From: Lachnospiraceae bacterium
Lineage (GTDB): Bacteria; Bacillota; Clostridia; Lachnospirales; Lachnospiraceae
Assembly: GCA_910574195.1 (NCBI GenBank)
Contig: CAJTBF010000014.1
Coordinates: 1 to 64,000 of the forward strand
Length of the DNA: 64,000 nt
Direction of reading: 5' to 3'
Positions 55,923-63,344 of the stretch are shown here, piece by piece. The notes under the pieces were generated by a model. That model worked only from the letters and a program-made list of their open reading frames with translations, was not told where the DNA came from and ran no database searches. Numbering within the stretch: the first letter of the stretch is position 1; every line of letters begins with the position of its first letter. Position numbers and translations under genes: made by a program.

Positions 55923-57029
55923 CTACGGGGTATTTGACTTGATCTCCGTCATATACTTATGAAGGAAACGAAAGCCCCAGCCGTCCCCTTCTCTTGGAGT
56001 TGCAAATCCGTTTTCGACAGGCAATGTGTTATCTATGATCGCGTCGATCCAGTCGAAGCTTTCGGCTCCGTAATAGTTCGGGATCGTAGTAAGAAGCGGA
56101 ACATCGTAATCCTTATAGTAATGCGGAAGCATGGGGATTCCGTATGCACCGGCAAGACTTGCCGCGTCCCTCCAGGCATCCACACCGCCTATGCGGATAA
56201 TGTCAGGCTGCCAAAGGTCTATGGCATCACGTTTGATCAGTTCACGAAGCGGGATTGTGTTGTATTCGCGTTCGCCCATAGCAAGACTGATCCTGGTGGA
56301 GGAGTGTATTGTCTTATATCCATCATAATTGGTATTTTTTATAGGCTCCTCGAACCAAAAGATTCCCAGATCCTCAACGGAAGATATGAGCTTGATGGCG
56401 GAAGCGACATCCATGCCCTGATTTGCGTCGATCATGATGTTTATGCCGCTTCCGACGGCTTCTTTTACCAGATGGAGACGTCTTATATCACGTTCCATGT
56501 CAGGACTTCCCACCTTTATCTTTACTGCAGTAAAACCTCTCTTTTTGTAGTCGACTACCTCATCAATCAATTCCTGATCCGTGTAATTAAGCCATCCGCC
56601 GCTTCCATAGACAGGTATCTTGTGGTTATGGCAGCCAAGCAGCTTGTATACAGGCAGTTTATTGCACTTCGCCCATGCGTCCCACATAGCAACATTGACT
56701 GCGGCAAGAGGCCATTGGTTTAGCCCCACATTGCCGAAATATTCTGTCTCTTTGGAATAATCCTGCATGAGCTGTCTTGTTTCGTAAGCGTGGTATTTGC
56801 GATCCTTAACGAATCTCCTGATATCTTTCAGTGCGCCTTCGATGGCATTTGGGCTGTATTCAAAAGCGAGCAGATAACCTTGCCCGATCATGCCGTTGCT
56901 GCATTCCACTTCTACGATATAGAACGCGATGGCATCGATATCGTGCGTGGCGTCTGCGATGGGTCTTGAAAGCTGGCTGACTGCATGATAAATTCTTAAA
57001 TCTTTGATGACAGTATCTTTGTTGTTCAT
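55923..57029 (-). CDS. Enolase-superfamily dehydratase/epimerase (second copy)
   Basis: A 368-residue mandelate racemase-type protein. The K-x-K motif is intact (AVKIKVGSPD), and metal ligands follow in MIDANQG, WFEEPI and MGERE, with a His late in LPHYYKDYD. This is the mandelate-racemase layout with Lys and His acid/base partners. AAAGGAGGTAAA precedes the ATG at 57029. It is the first gene of the minus-strand operon and lies directly behind a consensus promoter overlaid by a perfect palindrome. The substrate is probably an acid sugar. Confidence 0.88.
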   Translation of the reverse strand: MNNKDTVIKDLRIYHAVSQLSRPIADATHDIDAIAFYIVEVECSNGMIGQGYLLAFEYSPNAIEGALKDIRRFVKDRKYHAYETRQLMQDYSKETEYFGNVGLNQWPLAAVNVAMWDAWAKCNKLPVYKLLGCHNHKIPVYGSGGWLNYTDQELIDEVVDYKKRGFTAVKIKVGSPDMERDIRRLHLVKEAVGSGINIMIDANQGMDVASAIKLISSVEDLGIFWFEEPIKNTNYDGYKTIHSSTRISLAMGEREYNTIPLRELIKRDAIDLWQPDIIRIGGVDAWRDAASLAGAYGIPMLPHYYKDYDVPLLTTIPNYYGAESFDWIDAIIDNTLPVENGFATPREGDGWGFRFLHKYMTEIKSNTP

Positions 57030-57071
57030 TTTACCTCCTTTTATATTACACATCCGATATTGTTTATAATA

Positions 57072-57116
57072 AATATATTATACAGTGAGTATATCACTGT
57101 ATAATATATTAGTCAA
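57072..57116 (-). promoter_or_regulatory. Promoter with perfect 39-nt palindromic operator
   Basis: On the minus strand TTGACT (57116-57111) and TATACT (57093-57088) are 17 bases apart. A palindrome with perfect 17-base arms (57072-57088 and 57094-57110, core TACAGTGA/TCACTGTA) covers the spacer, the -10 box and the start-site region. A dimeric repressor bound here would block RNA polymerase; the GntR/FCD protein encoded at 43338 is the best candidate. Confidence 0.8.
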
Positions 57117-57253
57117 TGAAAAGATAGAGTATCGGAGAAGCTATGTAAGGAATGGAGGAAAGTAGAAGGAAAAAGTATCAAGGATACGAATAAGCATAAA
57201 TTATATTTTGCCGATTATCAGGTTCTGCCCCCTGAAAAATTTTTTACAAAGCG

Positions 57254-57287
57254 AAGCGGGATTTTCAAGGTATAAAATTCCTTTCTT
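57254..57287. repeat. Direct repeat, right border of the 15.7-kb cluster
   Basis: Second copy of the 34-base sequence at 41536-41569 (30 of 34 identical, same orientation), lying 99 bases before spoVT. The rest of the 57117-57385 gap shows only the spoVT ribosome site. Confidence 0.6.
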
Positions 57288-57385
57288 TACAGATAATAGA
57301 ACTAAAATGGATTATAGAAACAACAAAAAAAGTAAATCTCCTTTGATGTAGAAAGAAAAGGAAAAAGGACGGAGGTATTTTTTAT

Positions 57386-57931
57386 ATGAAAGCAACAGGA
57401 ATTGTAAGAAGAATTGATGATTTGGGGAGAGTAGTAATCCCGAAAGAGATTCGCAGAACGCTTCGGATTCGGGAGGGCGACCCCCTGGAGATTTTTACAG
57501 ACAGAGAAGGAGAGGTCATCCTGAAGAAGTATTCCCCGATCGGAGAATTGAGCACACTGGCAAAGCAGTATTCGGAAAGTCTGGCACAGACAATGAACTG
57601 TACGGTATGTATTACAGACACAGATCAGATTGTGGCGGCGGCAGGAAATGGAAAAAAGGAACTGCAGGATAAGTATATCAGCAAAGAACTGGAAAATGTG
57701 ATTCAACAGAGAGAGCAGATTCTGGCAAAAGCGGACAGCAAAAAGTTCGTCCGGATTGCGGAAGGAGATGTGGACTATCAGGAAGAAGCCGTATGTCCGA
57801 TTTTATGCGAAGGGGATGTGATCGGTTCCGTTGTATTTTTAAGCCGGGACGATAAGAAAAAGATGGGGGAGACGGAGCAGAAAGTAGCTATGAGCGCCGC
57901 CGGATTTCTGGGCAGACAGATGGAACAATGA
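57386..57931 (+). CDS. spoVT: Stage V sporulation protein T
   Basis: A 181-residue transcription factor. Residues 1-50 are the AbrB-type swapped-hairpin DNA-binding domain (KATGIVRRIDDLGRVVIPKE), and 56-180 form the GAF domain of SpoVT. In endospore formers it is made in the forespore late in sporulation and adjusts sigma-G-dependent genes. GGACGGAGG precedes the ATG. Its presence supports an endospore-forming host. The gene begins the conserved housekeeping run that extends to recJ. Confidence 0.95.
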   Translation: MKATGIVRRIDDLGRVVIPKEIRRTLRIREGDPLEIFTDREGEVILKKYSPIGELSTLAKQYSESLAQTMNCTVCITDTDQIVAAAGNGKKELQDKYISKELENVIQQREQILAKADSKKFVRIAEGDVDYQEEAVCPILCEGDVIGSVVFLSRDDKKKMGETEQKVAMSAAGFLGRQMEQ

Positions 57932-58124
57932 CAGTAGACATGGACAGAAGAAACAGCGAAAAAATCGTAGGTAAAAAAGAATGAGAAAATTCTGCCGGGA
58001 ATGTGAACTGCCGCAGGCAAAAGACATATTTTCCACCGGACAATCATAGAGTGTATTAGAGCATGTTTGCATAGGAGAGAATATTCGTGCAGACAGAGTC
58101 AAAAGGATGGGACGGGAGGAGAAT

Positions 58125-58511
58125 ATGGAAAAAAAGACGGGAAACGGACAATATGTAGAGCAGGCGGTGATTGGATTACTGAAATCGCTGCTTTGTGCTT
58201 TTGTCATTAGCGGAATTCTGTTGGTACTGCTGACATTCTTACTGTACAAATGGAATTTGGACGAGGGGAAAGTGACGGTTGGAATTATACTGATCTACGT
58301 GTTATCTACCTTTGTTGGAGGATTCGTGGCGGGGAAACTGATCAGAGTACGAAAGTTTCTTTGGGGACTGGCCTGCGGACTTTTGTATTTTGCATTATTG
58401 TTACTGGTATCCTTTGGGGTGTATCGCTCCCTGCAGGGAAGTGGAGCCAATATCATCACAACATTTCTTCTATGTGCCGGCGGTGGGATGCTGGGCGGGA
58501 TGGTGTCTTAA
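58125..58511 (+). CDS. TIGR04086-type four-helix membrane protein
   Basis: A 128-residue membrane protein with four predicted helices (about 14-37, 50-68, 78-98, 106-125) of the TIGR04086 family, which is limited mainly to Clostridia and often lies near the SCIFF gene. GGGAGGAGAAT precedes the ATG at 58125. Its function is not known. A strong terminator follows. Confidence 0.85.
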   Translation: MEKKTGNGQYVEQAVIGLLKSLLCAFVISGILLVLLTFLLYKWNLDEGKVTVGIILIYVLSTFVGGFVAGKLIRVRKFLWGLACGLLYFALLLLVSFGVYRSLQGSGANIITTFLLCAGGGMLGGMVS

Positions 58512-58590
58512 AACAGGTAGAATTTCGGAAGGGTATAAGAGAGCAGAATTAGCGGGCGCATACCGCCCGGAATGCTTCAAAACCAGAAGG

Positions 58591-58629
58591 GCGCAATTCC
58601 ATGATTTTACTGGAATTGCGCTGTTTTAA
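58591..58629 (+). terminator. Terminator after the TIGR04086 gene
   Basis: Perfect 11-base arms GCGCAATTCCA/TGGAATTGCGC followed by TGTTTTA. Confidence 0.85.
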
Positions 58630-58669
58630 GGTGTAAGATACATAGAATGATATTACTTTTTACGGCTCA

Positions 58670-58806
58670 GGAATGCGTAATTTGGCGCATTCCGTGAAAA
58701 CAGACTTATGCAGCAACAATAGTTCGGGGTGATTTTTGCGCGGCAAAACTTCAAATATCGCCCCGATCCGTTACTGTGAGCGGTTTCTCAGGCCGTGAAT
58801 AGCAAC
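58670..58806. repeat. Dispersed structured intergenic repeat, copy C
   Basis: A GGAATGCG/CGCATTCC hairpin is followed by a nested one: outer CGGGGTGAT/ATCGCCCCG (58725 and 58757) around TTTTGC-GCG-GCAAAA, with CTTCAAAT after it as in copy A. Then GTTACTGTGAGCGG pairs imperfectly with CCGTGAATAGCAAC. It lies between the terminator and the SCIFF promoter and fills most of the 58512-58997 gap. Confidence 0.68.
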
Positions 58807-58844
58807 GAATGACTGTGAAAGCCGGGAAGGGAATAAAAAAATGC

Positions 58845-58873
58845 TTTCAAAATGAAAGGCAGTGTGCTATAAT
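58845..58873 (+). promoter_or_regulatory. Promoter of the SCIFF gene
   Basis: TTTCAA and a perfect TATAAT (58868-58873) are 17 bases apart, leaving a leader of about 118 bases before the start codon. Confidence 0.6.
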
Positions 58874-58997
58874 ATTTCGAGGTAAATATAGAAACGGTGA
58901 TTTTGGAAAAGTTGCCCTATATGTTTCGATATGCCCTGTGGGACAGACAGAATGCCGCTGTGGTCCGACAGAGTTCAATCAAGTAGGAGGAGAAGAG

Positions 58998-59141
58998 ATG
59001 AAACACATTAAGACGTTGAATACACAGACCTTGAATCATACGGTGAAGAAGGGTGGATGCGGTGAATGTCAGACCTCTTGCCAGTCTGCATGCAAGACTT
59101 CCTGTACCGTAGGAAATCAGACCTGCGAGCAGAAAAAATAG
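58998..59141 (+). CDS. scfA: SCIFF ranthipeptide precursor
   Basis: A 47-residue precursor with the near-invariant leader MKHIKTLNTQ and a C-terminal core holding six cysteines in GGCGECQTSCQSACKTSCTV plus QTC, the six-cysteines-in-forty-five-residues pattern. The cysteines receive thioether crosslinks to neighbouring residues from the radical SAM enzyme encoded 244 bases downstream. The peptide is almost universal in Clostridia; published work on related clostridial ranthipeptides points to quorum-sensing-like signalling, but the role is not settled. AGGAGGAGAAGAG precedes the ATG. Confidence 0.96.
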   Translation: MKHIKTLNTQTLNHTVKKGGCGECQTSCQSACKTSCTVGNQTCEQKK

Positions 59142-59210
59142 TCGAAGGACAGGAAAAGCAGGATTGGGAGAACTGCTTACCGGGAGTTCGGTGAACAAGA
59201 ATGGATCACT

Positions 59211-59236
59211 AAGGCAGCGGCCTGCGTCGCTGCCTT
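59211..59236 (+). promoter_or_regulatory. Hairpin between SCIFF and maturase genes
   Basis: AAGGCAGCG and CGCTGCCTT pair perfectly over nine bases around an eight-base loop, without a T-run. It could stabilise the precursor message and lower expression of the maturase. Confidence 0.55.
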
Positions 59237-59384
59237 ATCCTTGTATCACGGGGAAGTTGGGATGTCCTTGTTCCGGTCTGCGGGGAAAGGGAAAGATCCG
59301 TATTTCGGGAAAAAGTTCCTTATCAGGAGCAGGCGGCTTTTATAGGAAGCAGGAGATGCAGAAGCAGAAAGTGAGGTATCGTCG

Positions 59385-60773
59385 GTGATACATCAGTACC
59401 AAAATAACGGATACAATATTGTTCTGGATGTAAACAGCGGTTCCGTACATGTGGTGGATCAGATCGCGTATGATGTGATTGCCTGTCTGGAAGAACAGAA
59501 TCCGCTGCATACGGTGGAGACGCTTGAGGCGGCAGAGACCAGGAATCTGCTGACTGCGCGGCTGCCGGAATATCCGGCAGAGGAACTCCTGGAAGTATTG
59601 GATACTATTCGGGAGTTGACGGATGCCGGGCAGTTGTTTACGCCGGACGTTTACGAAAATTATATAGAAGAAGTAAAGCAGCGCAAGACGGTGGTGAAAG
59701 CCCTGTGCCTGCATATTGCGCATGACTGTAATCTTGCCTGTAAATACTGTTTTGCAGAGGAAGGGGAATACCATGGAAGGCGCGCGCTGATGTCTTATGA
59801 AGTGGGAAAGAAAGCGTTGGATTTTCTGGTGGCGCAGTCCGGAAGCCGAAAGAATCTGGAAGTGGATTTTTTCGGGGGAGAACCTTTGATGAACTGGCAG
59901 GTAGTAAAGGATCTGGTTGCATATGGAAGAGAGCTGGAAAAGCAATATGAGAAGCATTTTCGTTTCACACTGACAACCAATGGTGTGCTGCTGAACGAGG
60001 AAGTGCAGGAGTTTGTCAACCGGGAGATGGATAATGTGGTGCTCAGTCTGGACGGACGTAAGGAAGTCAATGACCGGATGCGGCCGTTTCGAAACGGAAA
60101 AGGAAGTTATGACCTGATTGTACCGAAGTTTCAGAAACTGGCAGAGAGCCGGAATCAGCAGAAGTATTATATTCGGGGGACCTTTACAAAAGAAAATCTG
60201 GATTTTTCCAAAGACGTGCAGCATTTTGTGGATCTGGGATTCCGGCAGATTTCCATTGAGCCGGTTGTAGGGGAAGAGACCGATCCTTATGCCATTCAGA
60301 TGCAGGATCTGCCGCAGATCTTTCAGGAATATGACAAGCTGGCGAAGACGATGATCGCTTATGAAAAGGCAGGAAAGGGATTTCAGTTTTTTCATTTTAT
60401 GCTGGATTTGGAGGGAGGCCCCTGTGTGGCCAAGCGGCTGTCCGGCTGTGGTTCCGGCACGGAATATCTGGCGGTGACGCCCTGGGGAGATCTGTATCCC
60501 TGTCATCAGTTTGTGGGAGATGAGCATTTCCTGATGGGCAATGTGGAGACGGGCATTGTCCGGCCGGAGATTGCGGAAGAATTCCGTGGATGCAGTGTGT
60601 ATTCCAAGGAAAAATGCAGGAAGTGCTTTGCCAGATTTTACTGCAGCGGAGGGTGTATGGCGAATTCCTATAAGTTTCATCATACGATACAGGATACCTA
60701 TGAGGTAAGCTGTGAGATGGAGCGCAAACGGGTAGAATGCGCTATTATGATCAAAGCGGCATTGGCGGAGTGA
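59385..60773 (+). CDS. scfB: SCIFF radical SAM maturase (thioether-forming)
   Basis: A 462-residue radical SAM/SPASM protein. A leader-binding N-terminal domain (1-90) is followed by the SAM cluster motif CNLACKYC and the GGEP motif. The C-terminal SPASM region has cysteines in LSGCGSGTEYLAVTPWG, YPCHQF, and CRKCFARFYCSGGC for auxiliary iron-sulfur clusters. It installs thioether bonds in the SCIFF peptide. The start is a GTG at 59385 with a weak ribosome site (GTGAGG), in keeping with low expression relative to the precursor. Confidence 0.94.
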   Translation: MIHQYQNNGYNIVLDVNSGSVHVVDQIAYDVIACLEEQNPLHTVETLEAAETRNLLTARLPEYPAEELLEVLDTIRELTDAGQLFTPDVYENYIEEVKQRKTVVKALCLHIAHDCNLACKYCFAEEGEYHGRRALMSYEVGKKALDFLVAQSGSRKNLEVDFFGGEPLMNWQVVKDLVAYGRELEKQYEKHFRFTLTTNGVLLNEEVQEFVNREMDNVVLSLDGRKEVNDRMRPFRNGKGSYDLIVPKFQKLAESRNQQKYYIRGTFTKENLDFSKDVQHFVDLGFRQISIEPVVGEETDPYAIQMQDLPQIFQEYDKLAKTMIAYEKAGKGFQFFHFMLDLEGGPCVAKRLSGCGSGTEYLAVTPWGDLYPCHQFVGDEHFLMGNVETGIVRPEIAEEFRGCSVYSKEKCRKCFARFYCSGGCMANSYKFHHTIQDTYEVSCEMERKRVECAIMIKAALAE

Positions 60774-60848
60774 TTTTATTTATTGCTTTATTATAGAAAA
60801 ATCAAAAGAAATGCGGTCTGTTAAGACTGCATAGAAAGGGAGCAAGTC

Positions 60849-63125
60849 ATGAAAAAAAGCAAAGGTATCATCAGTTTGATTCTGATGGCGGCGCTGGTCG
60901 TTTTTTTGGGATTTACCACGGTCAGCGGATTTGGAAAGGGAGCGACCGGAGCCGCAAAGAATATCAAATTGGGATTGGATCTGGAGGGCGGCGTCAGCAT
61001 CACTTACCAGGTGAAGGGGGGGACCCCGTCTGCGGAGGATATGGCAGATACGATCTATAAGCTGCAGCGCCGTGTGGAGCAGTATAGTACAGAGGCGACG
61101 GTATATCAGGAGGGAGACGATCGGATCAGTATTGAGATTCCGGGGGTATCGGATGCCAATGAGATACTGGATGAACTGGGACAGCCGGGTTCTCTTTATT
61201 TTATCGCGCAAAAGGATGCGGACGGGAACGAGAATTATACCATGACCGGTTATACAGGAAATACCGCCGAAGATTATACCTTGAATAAGACTCTGGAAGA
61301 GCTGCAGGAGACGGATTCTATCGTACTGAGCGGTTCGGAGGTAAAAAGCGCCAGTGCCGGCAGCCGTACGGATGAACTGACCGGCGCCAATACGAATGTG
61401 GTTTCCCTGGAATTCAACGAAGAAGGAACCAAGAAGTTCGCAGAGGCGACCAAAACGGCGTTTGCAGAGAAGCAGAGTATCGGGATTTATTATGACGGTG
61501 CCTTTGTCAGTGTGCCCAACGTAAACGCGGAGATCAAAGATGGACGTGCCGAAATCTCCGGCAGTATGACTTTTGAAGAGGCGGACAGGCTGGCTTCCAC
61601 CATTCGAATCGGTGGTTTGAATCTGGAGCTGGAGGAATTGCGTTCCAATGTGGTGGGGGCACAGCTCGGGGAGGAGGCCATCAGTACCAGTTTAAAGGCC
61701 GGCGCCATCGGTCTGGCCATTGTGTTTGTATTTATGTGTGTGGTATATCTTCTTCCGGGATTTGCTTCCAGTGTGGCGCTTTTGATTTATACGGGATTAA
61801 TCCTGGTATTGTTAAACGCATTTGATATTACCCTGACATTGCCGGGAATTGCCGGTATTATCCTGGGAATCGGAATGGCGGTGGACGCCAACGTCATCAT
61901 CTTTGCCAGAGTACGGGAAGAACTGGCCCAGGGGAAAGCAGTCAAAAGTGCATTGAATGCCGGGTTCCAAAAGGCTATGTCTGCGATTCTGGATGGGAAT
62001 ATTACCACGTTGATTGCAGCCGGAGTTCTTGGAGGGCTGGGAAGCGGAACGGTCAAAGGATTTGCGCAGACGCTGGCATTGGGTATTGTAGTATCCATGT
62101 TCACGGCGCTGGTTATTACCAGAGTGATTATTTATGCGTTCTATGCGGTGGGCCTGCGGAATGAAACGCTGTACGGACGACCGAAGAAGGCGGAACGTGC
62201 GCCGGTGAATTTCCTTGGAAAGCGCAGAATCTTTTTCGGTGTGTCCGTGGCGATGGTTCTGGCAGGATTTGTCTTTATGGGAATTCACGCAGTCCGTGGA
62301 AACGATATTATGAATTACAGCCTGGAATTCAAGGGCGGTACTTCCACAAATATCACCTTCGATCAGGATTACTCCCTGGATGAGATTGATCAGAAGATTG
62401 TTCCGCTCATCGAGGATGCGACCGGCGATAAGAATGTGCAGGTGCAGAAAGTGGAGGGAACCAATCAGGTAATATTTAAGACACAGACATTGGATTTGGA
62501 AAAGCGGGAAGCGTTCCACAATGCCATGGTGGAAAATTTTGATGCGGACGAGAGTAAGATTACGATAGAGAATATCAGTTCTACGGTAAGTTCGGAGATG
62601 CGGCAGGACGCCATGGTTGCGGTCATCGTGGCAACGATCTGTATGCTGTTGTATATCTGGTTCCGGTTTAAGGATATCCGTTTTGCGACCAGTGCGGTAG
62701 CGGCGCTTTTACATGACGTGCTGGTGGTACTTGCATTCTATGTCATTGCACGGGTTTCAGTAGGAAATACATTTATTGCGTGTATGCTGACGATTGTCGG
62801 ATATTCGATCAATGCAACTATTGTGATCTTTGACAGAATCCGGGAAGAGCTGCGGACGAAGAAGAAAACAGAAGGGCTGGATGAACTTGTCAACCGGAGT
62901 ATTACCCGGACATTGACGAGAAGTATCTACACCTCTCTTACCACATTTGTGATGGTAGCGGTCCTCTTCATCCTGGGTGTCAGCTCCATTAAAGAGTTTG
63001 CACTGCCGTTGATGGTGGGAATCATATGCGGCGCATATTCGTCGGTATGTATCACAGGCGTGTTGTGGTATGTGATGAAGAACAGAGAAAGCAAAAAGGA
63101 AGCGGCGGCAGGAAAGAAAAAATAG
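60849..63125 (+). CDS. secDF: Fused protein translocase subunit SecDF
   Basis: A 758-residue membrane protein joining SecD (about 1-430) and SecF (about 450-745), each with six helices and one large external domain. Landmarks are LGLDLEGGVSITYQV, GMAVDANVIIFARVREEL in SecD, and LEFKGGTSTNI plus GYSINATIVIFDRIREEL in SecF, which carry the proton-path acids. It uses the proton gradient to help preproteins exit the Sec channel. GGGAGCAAG precedes the ATG. It ends in a lysine-rich tail just before a terminator. Confidence 0.96.
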   Translation: MKKSKGIISLILMAALVVFLGFTTVSGFGKGATGAAKNIKLGLDLEGGVSITYQVKGGTPSAEDMADTIYKLQRRVEQYSTEATVYQEGDDRISIEIPGVSDANEILDELGQPGSLYFIAQKDADGNENYTMTGYTGNTAEDYTLNKTLEELQETDSIVLSGSEVKSASAGSRTDELTGANTNVVSLEFNEEGTKKFAEATKTAFAEKQSIGIYYDGAFVSVPNVNAEIKDGRAEISGSMTFEEADRLASTIRIGGLNLELEELRSNVVGAQLGEEAISTSLKAGAIGLAIVFVFMCVVYLLPGFASSVALLIYTGLILVLLNAFDITLTLPGIAGIILGIGMAVDANVIIFARVREELAQGKAVKSALNAGFQKAMSAILDGNITTLIAAGVLGGLGSGTVKGFAQTLALGIVVSMFTALVITRVIIYAFYAVGLRNETLYGRPKKAERAPVNFLGKRRIFFGVSVAMVLAGFVFMGIHAVRGNDIMNYSLEFKGGTSTNITFDQDYSLDEIDQKIVPLIEDATGDKNVQVQKVEGTNQVIFKTQTLDLEKREAFHNAMVENFDADESKITIENISSTVSSEMRQDAMVAVIVATICMLLYIWFRFKDIRFATSAVAALLHDVLVVLAFYVIARVSVGNTFIACMLTIVGYSINATIVIFDRIREELRTKKKTEGLDELVNRSITRTLTRSIYTSLTTFVMVAVLFILGVSSIKEFALPLMVGIICGAYSSVCITGVLWYVMKNRESKKEAAAGKKK

Positions 63126-63126
63126 C

Positions 63127-63202
63127 AAAAAAGGCGGTCTGCCTCCGGGTACAGTGAACAGGAAGTTTACTGTGCAAGCGGAGTGCGGGGCCGTCTTTTT
63201 TT
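63127..63202 (+). terminator. Terminator after secDF
   Basis: AAAAAAGGCGG and CCGTCTTTTTTT pair at the base, with an inner ACAGTGAAC/GTTTACTGT stem. The A-rich and T-rich flanks suit bidirectional use. Positions 63203-63344 show only the recJ ribosome site. Confidence 0.8.
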
Positions 63203-63344
63203 CTGACTTTGTTAAGCCGGATATAAGGGTTTACATGACAGTAAAACCGGAAGGCCGAACGGTGATCGGTCTGTCTGTGTAAGGATACCGGCAGACGACA
63301 GAAGTTTGGTTTTTCTGTGCAGATTGGAAAAGAGGAAAGAACAG

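Noticed and set aside
59340-60683. A 447-codon minus-strand frame opposite the SCIFF maturase
   Set aside because: Composition is His/Arg/Leu-rich as in antisense shadows; the plus-strand radical SAM motifs are unmistakable.
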